A stretch of 64,000 bases of DNA from Corynebacterium efficiens YS-314. GTDB taxonomy: Bacteria > Actinomycetota > Actinomycetes > Mycobacteriales > Mycobacteriaceae. Position 1 is the stretch's first letter. Each line of letters opens with the position of its first letter. Positions 40,906 to 47,523 of this stretch are shown here, in pieces. Both the position numbers and the translations under genes were made by a program. The notes beneath the pieces are model-generated. The model saw only the letters and a program-made list of their open reading frames with translations. It ran no database searches and had not been told where the DNA came from. Where the stretch lies: contig NC_004369.1 of NCBI RefSeq assembly GCF_000011305.1, forward strand, positions 868,001 to 932,000, given 5' to 3'.

Positions 40906-42405
40906 GTGAAGATCCTCGATTTCTCTGCAGGCCCACCCACCGCGCAAGCCCTCAAGGCTGACGGTGTGGACGGTGTCATGCTTTATGTCTCACCACCGCG
41001 TGAGCCGTGGATGACCGGCAAGTCTCCATCACGCGCCTACCTCGACTCCCTCGACGATGCCGGCATCAAGTACGGCTTCGTCTGGCAGTTCCGTAAGGGC
41101 GGATCCATCAACGCTGGTGACGCCGGCCGTGGTTACGACGGTGGATACGCTGACGCCGCCGAGGCCCTGGCCAAGCTCAACGAGCTGCGGTGCTCCGCAT
41201 TCCCGGTGTACTTCGCCGTGGACTGGGACATCACCCTGCCCGAGTGGAACACCCGCGTGGTCAACTACTTCAAGGGTGCGGTTGCCAAGCTTGGCCTGAA
41301 CCGCGTCGGTATCTACGGTCACTCCCGCGTGATCCACTGGGCGATGGAAGACAAGGTCGTCGCCGAGGTCGCCCTCGGGCGAGTCCTCGGGTGGCAGACC
41401 CGCTCCTGGTCCAAGGGTGTCATCGCCCGGGACTACGCCACGCTGCACCAGCACACTCACGACGTACCCGGGCCTGGTGGTGTGCAGGTCGACATTAATG
41501 AGGTGTTCCACGATCACTGGGGCTGGCGCGGTGTACCCGACCAACGCACCCGCCCCGGTACCACGCCTGTGCAGATCACCGGCGTGGAGTTCCCCTGTGA
41601 CATTACGATCGACACCCCGGACTCCGGATGGCGTGACCCGCACAAGACGCAGGCCTCGGTCATCCACACCACCGAGAACAGTGACACCACCCCGCCTGAG
41701 AATGTCGCCAACTGGCAGAAGAACCCAGCGAACCAGTCCTCCTACAACGTCCTGGTCGGGGCGGATGCCACCGGTGCGAAAACCATCCGCGCCAACCCGG
41801 ATGACCGCCGATCCTGGTCTGCCGGTGAACCCGGCAACACCGACGCGATCCACCTCTCCAACGTAGGGCGGGCCGCCCGCTCCCGCCAAGGCTGGTTCAA
41901 CAACCCAAAGCAGCTGGAGCAGAACGCCCGCTGGGCCGCTGACCAGCACCTGCGGTACGGCCGCCCTCTCGTGTGGCTCGAACCCCACGACGTTGCCGCC
42001 GGACGCCGAGGGTTCACCTCCCACGGCAACTGGTTCCACGGCAGGGGCGGCCCGGCATACCGGTCCGACCCGGGCGATCACTACCCCCACGACTGGGTAC
42101 TCAACCGCGCCCAGGAACTCATCAATGAAGGAGAAACCATGTCATTCACCGACGAAGACCGTAGGAAGCTCAACGAAATCCACGCTGAGCTGACCAAGAA
42201 GTTCCCGTCCCGCTCCGCCTACCGCACCTCTGATGATCTGGTCGACACGTTCGCGGGTTTCGTCCTCAACGTCGATGGCCGCCAGCATGAGGAGGCCGTG
42301 ATCAGCGCGGCGAAGGACACCGGCCTGACACCAGAGCAGGTCGTGGAGAAGCTGCGTGAGGGTAAAAATTTCGCCCAGATTCGCAAGGAGGCCACCGATG
42401 TTTAG
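40906..42405 (+). CDS. Endolysin with GH25-like (DUF1906) and amidase domains
   Basis: 499 aa. Residues 1-205 match the DUF1906/Rv2525c-like glycoside-hydrolase-like barrel (ILDFSAGPPTAQALKADGVD, FAVDWDITLPEW). Residues about 235-405 form an Amidase_2 domain cutting MurNAc-L-Ala bonds, with likely zinc His254 (SVIHTTEN) and a distal HYPHDW. The last 90 residues are helical (EQVVEKLREGKNFAQIRKE) and may bind the wall. Starts at GTG 40906 after AAAGGAGG. Lyses the host at the end of the lytic cycle. Confidence 0.9.
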   Translation: MKILDFSAGPPTAQALKADGVDGVMLYVSPPREPWMTGKSPSRAYLDSLDDAGIKYGFVWQFRKGGSINAGDAGRGYDGGYADAAEALAKLNELRCSAFPVYFAVDWDITLPEWNTRVVNYFKGAVAKLGLNRVGIYGHSRVIHWAMEDKVVAEVALGRVLGWQTRSWSKGVIARDYATLHQHTHDVPGPGGVQVDINEVFHDHWGWRGVPDQRTRPGTTPVQITGVEFPCDITIDTPDSGWRDPHKTQASVIHTTENSDTTPPENVANWQKNPANQSSYNVLVGADATGAKTIRANPDDRRSWSAGEPGNTDAIHLSNVGRAARSRQGWFNNPKQLEQNARWAADQHLRYGRPLVWLEPHDVAAGRRGFTSHGNWFHGRGGPAYRSDPGDHYPHDWVLNRAQELINEGETMSFTDEDRRKLNEIHAELTKKFPSRSAYRTSDDLVDTFAGFVLNVDGRQHEEAVISAAKDTGLTPEQVVEKLREGKNFAQIRKEATDV

Positions 42406-42661
42406 CAGCCAGTTCATCAAGGATGCCGCCGAACGCGCCACCAAGACCGCCGCGCAGGCCATCCTCGCGGTCTTCGTAGCCGGGGTGACCATCATGTCCG
42501 TCGACTGGGTCGACACCCTGGCCATCGGTGCGACCGCTGCTCTGGTCTCGGTGCTCACCTCGATCGCGTCCGCTGGTGTCCGGAACCCGGAGTCCGCGTC
42601 GTTGGTGGCACCACGCCCGGATTATGTGGGTGAGCACCGGGCCCCCGAACCGGGAGAGTAA
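42398..42661 (+). CDS. Holin
   Basis: 87 aa from ATG 42398, overlapping the lysin by 8 nt. Two hydrophobic helices (QAILAVFVAGVTIMSVDWVD; LAIGATAALVSVLTSIASAG) and a hydrophilic tail give small holin topology. Permeabilises the membrane so that the lysin can reach the wall. Confidence 0.78.
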   Translation: MFSSQFIKDAAERATKTAAQAILAVFVAGVTIMSVDWVDTLAIGATAALVSVLTSIASAGVRNPESASLVAPRPDYVGEHRAPEPGE

Positions 42662-42664
42662 GCC

Positions 42665-43123
42665 ATGCCGATTGATCACCTCCCCGTGAGGTTACGGTCC
42701 CCAGCTGAAAGGGTCCGCAATGTGATGATGACGGATGCGGGGGTGATGCTCATTCTCGGTGTCACCATGATCATCCGTGGCATCTCGTATTGGTCGCTCG
42801 GTGCGCATGTTCTAGTTAACCCGCTGGACACCAGCCTGCCCAGTGCAATGACGAGCGGGTGGTGGATCAGCGTGGGTGTGGCCCTGGTGGTGGCATCAAA
42901 GTGGCAGGCCACCGCACCCGCCAGGGTGATCCTCATGCTCGGCATCGGCACCCTCGCCGCCTGGGGCAGCTTGTTTCTTTTCGCCCCGCCGGCGGCGTTC
43001 GCACAGCGAGGCATTGTCTATCTCGCGCTGGCCACCGTGATCGTGTGGTCAGTGTGGCGTGGTAGGCGCGGTGAGGTCAGGGTGAGGACGGAGGCAGTCT
43101 ATGGACCCCCTGCAGGCCAGTGA
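42665..43123 (+). CDS. Four-helix membrane protein of lysis cassette
   Basis: 152 aa with about four transmembrane helices (GVMLILGVTMIIRGISYWSL, WWISVGVALVVASKW, VILMLGIGTLAAWGSLFLFA, GIVYLALATVIVWSVW). Starts 4 nt after the holin. It may be a second holin or an antiholin; family not recognised. Confidence 0.65.
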   Translation: MPIDHLPVRLRSPAERVRNVMMTDAGVMLILGVTMIIRGISYWSLGAHVLVNPLDTSLPSAMTSGWWISVGVALVVASKWQATAPARVILMLGIGTLAAWGSLFLFAPPAAFAQRGIVYLALATVIVWSVWRGRRGEVRVRTEAVYGPPAGQ

Positions 43124-43445
43124 TGGGTGGTCGCTTGCTGGCGCCCTGGGGGCGCTTCTGATCACCAGTTACTTCGGGTATCTGGCTGTCAAGGTGAAAT
43201 CCTCATCGGACAAAAAAGACGAGGACGTCAAACCTGTCCTGGAGAAAGTTGAACAAGCCGTCAATCTGCAACCGGCGGTGGATGCGTTGTCAGCGCGAGT
43301 GGTTGCATGTGAGGCTGAGCTCGCTGAATATCGACCAATCGCCAAGTTCAAATACCCGCTCGCGCTCAACACCATCGCAAGTTTCCGACAGGCTCACCCG
43401 TCCTCGACGGTGTTCATTCCTCACCAGATCCAAGAAGATCTCTAA
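43101..43445 (+). CDS. Membrane-anchored lysis-cassette protein
   Basis: 114 aa, one N-terminal transmembrane segment (LAGALGALLITSYFGYLAVK), then a charged helix (DEDVKPVLEKVEQAVNLQPA). The layout fits a spanin-like or lysis accessory protein. Overlaps the previous gene by 23 nt. Confidence 0.6.
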   Translation: MDPLQASDGWSLAGALGALLITSYFGYLAVKVKSSSDKKDEDVKPVLEKVEQAVNLQPAVDALSARVVACEAELAEYRPIAKFKYPLALNTIASFRQAHPSSTVFIPHQIQEDL

Positions 43446-43449
43446 ACCG

Positions 43450-43487
43450 CCCCCACCTGGCCATGTGCCAGGTGGGGGCTTTTTTGC
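43450..43487 (+). terminator. Terminator of lysis cassette (copy 1)
   Basis: 11-bp stem CCCCCACCTGG / CCAGGTGGGGG with CCATGTG loop, then CTTTTTT. A near copy is at 44476-44512, beyond the HEPN-motif gene. Confidence 0.88.
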
Positions 43488-43488
43488 T

Positions 43489-43791
43489 TTCCTTATGTGG
43501 GGTGCTTGTGGTTGATCACGGCGCTGGCAGAACCGGGGATGGTCTCGCAGGCTAGGGTGGATCATCCTCATCTGCTCCCGGTGGCTGGCAAAGTTGCTAC
43601 CATTCAGGGTGAAGTGCCGTAGAACAGTGAACTGCGTCTGGATCCCGATTCAGTCAGGAGCTGCAGAAGGGCACATAAGTGACTTCTACGTTGTTGGACG
43701 CAGCCCACCGCCCGGCGAGAGCTAACAAAGCACTACTAGGAGGATCGTTGAACCAACCAGCCCCAATTGTTCTCAGGAGGTCATTTCACCG
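43489..43791 (+). other. Leader of HEPN-motif gene (303 bp, no gene seen)
   Basis: No convincing ORF. It must contain the promoter of the next gene, since a strong terminator precedes it. AGGAGG lies about 11 nt before the ATG at 43792. No tRNA-like or repeat structure was seen. Confidence 0.5.
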
Positions 43792-44328
43792 ATGGAATTA
43801 ATGCTGATGCGCATGTTCCAGCGACAAGTCGCTGATCAGTGCAAGGTCACGTTGCACGGAGTTAGTCTCCTGAACCATGGCCTTCAGAACGATAACGACG
43901 ATACGGTCTGGATCGGGGTGCAGGTGCTCCTTACCGGGGCTGCGAATACTTCCAAGGCCTTGTGGGGAGGGGGACGGGAAAGGGATAAAATTTCGGCGGA
44001 GCGTGAGCCGTTGCGGCGCTCGTTGCAGGTGGAGGATTCTTCCCCCCTTAGCGACGTGAGGATGCGGAACAACTTCGAGCACTACGATGAACGACTCGAC
44101 AAGTGGTGGCAAGAATCGCCTCAGCGCCTTTACTTGGACCGATTATTAGGGCCTCCCGATAGCGTAAGCGGATTTAATGACATCGATCGTTTTCGTGTCT
44201 ATGACCCAACTACCCACGATATCGTGTTCTGGAGTGAACGATTTAACGTACAGGCGATCGCCACAGCCGTGAGTGAATTGCTACCGCGTGCCGAAGCTGA
44301 AATGAATAAGCCGCACTGGGAAACCTGA
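43792..44328 (+). CDS. Right-end accessory protein with HEPN-like motif
   Basis: 178 aa, helical. Arg92-Asn-Asn-Phe-Glu-His97 (RMRNNFEHYDER) matches the HEPN RNase signature R-x4-6-H with a polar residue after Arg, in a helix. HEPN proteins are frequent RNase effectors in phage defence and toxin systems. The gene stands alone between two near-identical terminators at the prophage right end, the usual place of morons expressed in lysogens. The C-terminal half (DIDRFRVYDPTTHDIVFWSE) is beta-rich. No partner antitoxin is visible. Defence function is inference. Confidence 0.6.
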   Translation: MELMLMRMFQRQVADQCKVTLHGVSLLNHGLQNDNDDTVWIGVQVLLTGAANTSKALWGGGRERDKISAEREPLRRSLQVEDSSPLSDVRMRNNFEHYDERLDKWWQESPQRLYLDRLLGPPDSVSGFNDIDRFRVYDPTTHDIVFWSERFNVQAIATAVSELLPRAEAEMNKPHWET

Positions 44329-44475
44329 CAGCTTACGTCCGTCCCACAGCTGTCAGTAACCCAAACGCAGCCTTGTGACATCCCGACCATAAAGTAACAC
44401 TTGTCGATTAGTAATAAGTTCGTTTTCAAGCCTGTTTCCCGACATGATGCCCCTTCTGTTACAGAGGAAATCTAA

Positions 44476-44512
44476 GCCCCCACCTGGCCATCGCGCCGGG
44501 TGGGGGCATTTT
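44476..44512 (+). terminator. Terminator after HEPN-motif gene (copy 2)
   Basis: GCCCCCACCTGG pairs with CCGGGTGGGGGC, loop CCATCGCG, then ATTTTCC. The 5' arm and loop start are the same as in copy 1 at 43450. Confidence 0.85.
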
Positions 44513-44556
44513 CCGTTCCCAGGGAACCTTTCGGCTCCGGGTGAAGTCCCAAATGA

Positions 44557-44575
44557 GTTCAATTCCCGGCAGCTC
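44557..44575 (+). repeat. Third partial copy of att core
   Basis: 19 bases identical to positions 2-20 of the 23-bp core (GTTCAATTCCCGGCAGCTC), after which the sequence diverges (TAAG). It sits 857 bp inside attR and suggests an older or tandem integration at tmRNA. Confidence 0.8.
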
Positions 44576-44756
44576 TAAGTCCTTTGACTTCTTAGGGCAG
44601 GGTAGCGATTATGGGGTTTCGGGCCGGCCTTTTTGGCTCATTTTTGGCTCAGCTACTTGCAGCATGCCCCATGAAACCGCAGGATAAGGCAGGATGTATA
44701 GATGAAGAAAATCCCACCCATCAGGCACTATCCGTGCTGGTGGGCAGGGTTTTCTG

Positions 44757-44805
44757 CGTTGTGCCCTGGAGAGGAATCGAACCTCCGACACCCGCTTTAA
44801 CGAAA
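44757..44805 (-). other. tRNA 3'-end-like remnant
   Basis: On the minus strand GGAGGTTCGATTCCTCT forms a T-arm, followed by CCAGGGCAC as an acceptor-like 3' strand; an imperfect hairpin with a T-run lies just beyond (about 44752-44704). No 5' half of a tRNA exists upstream, so this is at most a fragment, perhaps another element's att site. Confidence 0.4.
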
Positions 44806-44843
44806 TAATATGAGGGGAGAGCTCGCTTCAAATAAGGACACAG

Positions 44844-45287
44844 CTAATGGTCGGTGAGCATTTCGTATGCATTCACGAAGATGTACTTGAAAGCTGCATC
44901 TCGCGGACTGTTTCTAAATGTGAATTGGTCGCGCCGACCTTGTGTTCTAGATGCGCCCACTTCAGCCCATATACTTCCATCTTCGAGAACGAGAGCTGCG
45001 ATGCTATGAGGGTCCTCGCCTTGTGCCGAAATTTGAGCTGCCCAGTTTGCAAGATGAGTAGGATCACCGTTGAACTCTGCTTCTTCTAGGATGCTCTGGG
45101 CGCGCATCTTAAGGGGATCAGGTGTTTGAGATTTCAATCTGCGCGGACGCTGATCTCCGCAGATTGTGCAGGCTTCGTCGCCTGTCCCAGATCCTAGATG
45201 GTGCTCTCGAACATAGTGATGCTTATGTTCTGGAGACCCGTTTTCCTTGTGGGCTTGTTCAAGCTTGAGACTGTCTTCAAATTGCAT
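44844..45287 (-). CDS. Orphan hypothetical protein at prophage right end
   Basis: 147 aa, in the interval between the partial core at 44557 and attR. An N-terminal His/Cys cluster (HKHHYVREHHLGSGTGDEAC then TICGDQRPRR) could bind zinc; the rest is mixed (SIAALVLEDGSIWAEVGASR). Base composition is lower in GC than the structural genes. Not recognised. It could belong to a separate small element or be a moron of this phage. Confidence 0.6.
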   Translation of the reverse strand: MQFEDSLKLEQAHKENGSPEHKHHYVREHHLGSGTGDEACTICGDQRPRRLKSQTPDPLKMRAQSILEEAEFNGDPTHLANWAAQISAQGEDPHSIAALVLEDGSIWAEVGASRTQGRRDQFTFRNSPRDAAFKYIFVNAYEMLTDH

Positions 45288-45349
45288 AGTGGATACTCTA
45301 CTGCCCCGGACAGGTTCAGCGATTCAAAGTCCATATTATTAATGATCGC

Positions 45350-45373
45350 TTAAGTCATAAATTAGTCATGAAC
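45350..45373 (+). repeat. Arm-type integrase sites, right end
   Basis: TTAAGTCAT (45350-45358) and TTAGTCATGAAC (45362-45373); the second is identical to 5237-5248. They lie about 40 bp inside attR. Confidence 0.6.
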
Positions 45374-45413
45374 CTTACAACAGGATGTTTATGACCATTT
45401 GAATGCACTATTA

Positions 45414-45436
45414 GGTTCAATTCCCGGCAGCTCCAC
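45414..45436 (+). other. attR core
   Basis: Exact 23-bp copy of 5060-5082. To its right the original tmRNA flank continues with CCGAAGAGGG, so the uninterrupted tmRNA end can be rebuilt by joining 5082 to 45437. Confidence 0.92.
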
Positions 45437-45447
45437 CGAAGAGGGAG

Positions 45448-45480
45448 ACCCCAGACCATCACTGGTCTGGGGTTTTCCTC
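45448..45480 (+). terminator. Native ssrA terminator, displaced by prophage
   Basis: ACCCCAGACCA pairs with TGGTCTGGGGT, 4-nt loop, then TTTTCCTC. It lies directly after attR, 40 kb from the tmRNA it used to end. It may also serve the minus-strand deaminase gene that stops at 45483. Confidence 0.85.
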
Positions 45481-45482
45481 TT

Positions 45483-45800
45483 TTACACTGCCGGTGTCAC
45501 CCAGTAGTCGAGGTGAACGTCCTTGAGCCTCTTCCACGTCGGGGTCGTGGGATCGTCCGGGTGTGCCACGGCGACCATGAGGCCCGGACCGTGGATCGCG
45601 AGACGCTCCCGGCAGACCCCGCAGGGGTTGAGAACCAGGTACCGGCCGTCAGGGTGCCGAGCCAGGCAGATTGACGCCACGAGGCGCTGGCCCATGCGGT
45701 AGGCGGCGCAGAAAGGCTCGGTCTCATGGCACAACTCCACACCGGCGTTGAGGACCTCGGGGGCGGTGCCGACCAGCACGGTGTCGTCGGCAAGCAGCAT
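45483..45800 (-). CDS. Cytidine deaminase-like protein, start unclear
   Basis: Zinc deaminase of the cytidine/blasticidin deaminase group. Active-site CHE (ELCHETEP) supplies the first Cys ligand and catalytic Glu; PCGVC supplies the other two ligands. The only in-frame ATG near the domain is at 45800 (MLLADDTV), but family-like sequence (LFDECQASIESGFPAAGGF) continues upstream to about 45867, where no start codon exists until an ATG at 46013 inside the divergent gene. Either the protein is shorter than usual or its 5' end has been damaged. Confidence 0.65.
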   Translation of the reverse strand: MLLADDTVLVGTAPEVLNAGVELCHETEPFCAAYRMGQRLVASICLARHPDGRYLVLNPCGVCRERLAIHGPGLMVAVAHPDDPTTPTWKRLKDVHLDYWVTPAV

Positions 45801-45866
45801 CGCCGCGGCGCCCGGAAAGCCCCCAGCGGCGGGGAAACCCGATTCGATGGAGGCCTGGCATTCATC

Positions 45867-45897
45867 AAAAAGCCCGGGCCCAGAGGGCTCGGGCTTC
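45867..45897 (-). terminator. Terminator-like hairpin before deaminase gene
   Basis: On the minus strand, AAGCCCGAGCC pairs with GGCCCGGGCTT and is followed by TTTTT. It lies upstream of the deaminase coding region in the divergent intergenic space, an odd place; possibly an attenuator or a remnant. Confidence 0.5.
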
Positions 45898-45934
45898 CCC
45901 GGCGCAACGTCGGTTGCGGTGTTAAGTTCTGGAC

Positions 45935-46456
45935 ATGCAGAAGCCTTTCGAGGATCTGTCCCGGGAGTTTGCCGCGTCCATCGCCGAGGTGGTGGACGCC
46001 CACGCCGGGACATTCGACGGGCAAAAGGTCACGGGACTGGCGCTGTGCCCCGCCGATGACCACCTGGTGCCGTACCTGGGTGTGGTGTTCGCCGGGGACA
46101 CGGATGACCCGGACGCCCCGATCGAAGAGGTCTATGGCCAGTGGAGCCCGGAGGAATCCGGGGAGGAGATCAGCAACGAGCGCCTGGATGCTGCCAGCAA
46201 CAGCACCAATGATCTCGCGTCGGCCTGGCCGGAGGAGGGCTGGGCCAGCTTCGGCCCGCTGCTCCGCCAGGCTCTGGTGGAGGCCCTCGGTGCCCCGGCG
46301 GTGCGGGAGGCACTCACTCGCAACGGGTGGGACTCGTTCCTGTACCTGTTCCTGGCGGGTGAAGGTGTGGTGGATGGGGAATCGCTGCCCGTGCTCAACC
46401 CCGGTCGCCAGGCGGATCCGGATTACCGGGCGCTCGAGCGCCTGACGGGCGTCTAA
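45935..46456 (+). CDS. DUF4303-like hypothetical protein
   Basis: 173 aa, soluble, acidic (LYLFLAGEGVVDGESLPVLN; MQKPFEDLSREFAASIAEVV). It resembles DUF4303-type proteins of unknown function. Divergent from the deaminase gene. The ATG has no strong ribosome-binding site. Confidence 0.65.
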   Translation: MQKPFEDLSREFAASIAEVVDAHAGTFDGQKVTGLALCPADDHLVPYLGVVFAGDTDDPDAPIEEVYGQWSPEESGEEISNERLDAASNSTNDLASAWPEEGWASFGPLLRQALVEALGAPAVREALTRNGWDSFLYLFLAGEGVVDGESLPVLNPGRQADPDYRALERLTGV

Positions 46457-46474
46457 TTACCGGCACCGGGCACA

Positions 46475-46552
46475 CGGACTGCGCAAGAGTAGTAAAGATC
46501 AGGGTTTACGGGGCCCGAATTCGGACCATCTTCACTACTCTTGCGCAGTCCG
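46475..46552. repeat. 25-bp inverted repeat between convergent genes
   Basis: Arms 46475-46499 and 46528-46552 match at 24 of 25 positions (CGGACTGCGCAAGAGTAGT and its complement, plus AAAGAT/ATCTTC), around a 28-nt loop containing GAATTC. It lies between the DUF4303-like gene and the convergent permease gene. It could be a bidirectional terminator, though T-runs are absent, or a dispersed palindromic element. Confidence 0.8.
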
Positions 46553-46632
46553 CGCCCCTGATCACTCAGGGACGCGGCGGGTGGTGCCATTACTCCCGGT
46601 GCCCAAGGGGTGCGGCACCGGGAGCGGACGGG

Positions 46633-47523
46633 CTATCCCTTCACCGCACCGGTGATGCCGGAGACGATGTAGCGCTGCAGGATGATGAACAGCAGCACGA
46701 CGGGGGCGGCGGCGATGACGGCGCCGGCGGTGAACACGCCCCAGTTCTCGCCGAACTGGACGGAGACGAACTGGTAGAGGCCGACGGCCAGGGTCCACTT
46801 CTGGGGATCCTGCAGGACGATCTGCGCCATGAGGAAGTCGGAGAAGCTGGCCACGAAGGCGAGCATGCCGACGACCACGAGGGACGGGGTGATCAGGGGC
46901 AGGACGATGCGCCAGTAGACCTGGGCGTGGGAGGCGCCGTCGATGACGGCGGCCTTGTCGATCTCGGTGGGCACGGTGTTGAAGAAGCCGAACATGAGGA
47001 ACGTGTTCGAGCCGAGGGAGCCGCCGAGGTAGATGAGGATGAGGCCGGGCAGTGAGTTCAGGCCCAGCCCCGGGTAGACGGACTTGATGGAGAACATGAG
47101 CAGGAAGATCGCCACGAAGGCGAGCAGCTGCGGGAACATCTGCACGATGAGCAGGGCGATGAGGCCCGGGCGGCGGGCCTTGAAGCGGTAGCGCGAGAAG
47201 GCGAACGCCGCCGCGGCACCCATGAGGACGGTGCCGACGGCCGTCACGGAGGAGACGATCATCGAGTTGATGAACCAGCGCATGTAGGGGTGCTGTTCGT
47301 CGGTGAGCAGGTTCTGGTAGTTCTCCGGCCCGATGGACTGGAAGAGCTGGTTGGATCCGGTCAGGGTGCCCTCGGAGGACAGGGACGCGGAGACCACGTA
47401 GAGGATGGGGAACAGGGCGTAGACGATGATGAGCCACGCCACGATGTGGCGCCAGCCGCCCCGTTTGAACTGCAGCCAGGGAGAGCGGCGGTTGACCTCG
47501 AAGTCGGTGACTTGTTGGGACAT
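46633..47523 (-). CDS. Maltose-type ABC transporter permease (MalG-like)
   Basis: 296 aa, six transmembrane helices, with the EAA loop DKAAVIDGASHAQVYWRIVL contacting the ATPase. Partner of the larger permease upstream; the two genes overlap by one base. It is the last gene of the four-gene minus-strand operon. The system imports maltose, maltodextrin or a similar glucoside across the cytoplasmic membrane; C. glutamicum MusG is the likely counterpart, sugar unproven. Confidence 0.87.
   Translation of the reverse strand: MSQQVTDFEVNRRSPWLQFKRGGWRHIVAWLIIVYALFPILYVVSASLSSEGTLTGSNQLFQSIGPENYQNLLTDEQHPYMRWFINSMIVSSVTAVGTVLMGAAAAFAFSRYRFKARRPGLIALLIVQMFPQLLAFVAIFLLMFSIKSVYPGLGLNSLPGLILIYLGGSLGSNTFLMFGFFNTVPTEIDKAAVIDGASHAQVYWRIVLPLITPSLVVVGMLAFVASFSDFLMAQIVLQDPQKWTLAVGLYQFVSVQFGENWGVFTAGAVIAAAPVVLLFIILQRYIVSGITGAVKG

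Larger units (their letters stand above)
44329..44843. other. Noncoding right-end region (515 bp)
   Basis: Contains the second terminator (44476-44512), a third partial att core (44557-44575), a hairpin-forming block at about 44704-44752 and a tRNA 3'-end-like remnant (about 44757-44805, minus strand). A short plus frame at 44611-44808 shows no coding signal. I see no gene. Confidence 0.6.

Noticed and set aside
43249-43571. Short frames across the lysis terminator
   Set aside because: They read through a strong terminator hairpin and have no start signals.
44609-44808. Short frames on both strands in the right-end noncoding region
   Set aside because: They cover the tRNA-like remnant and hairpins; no start signals or protein-like composition.
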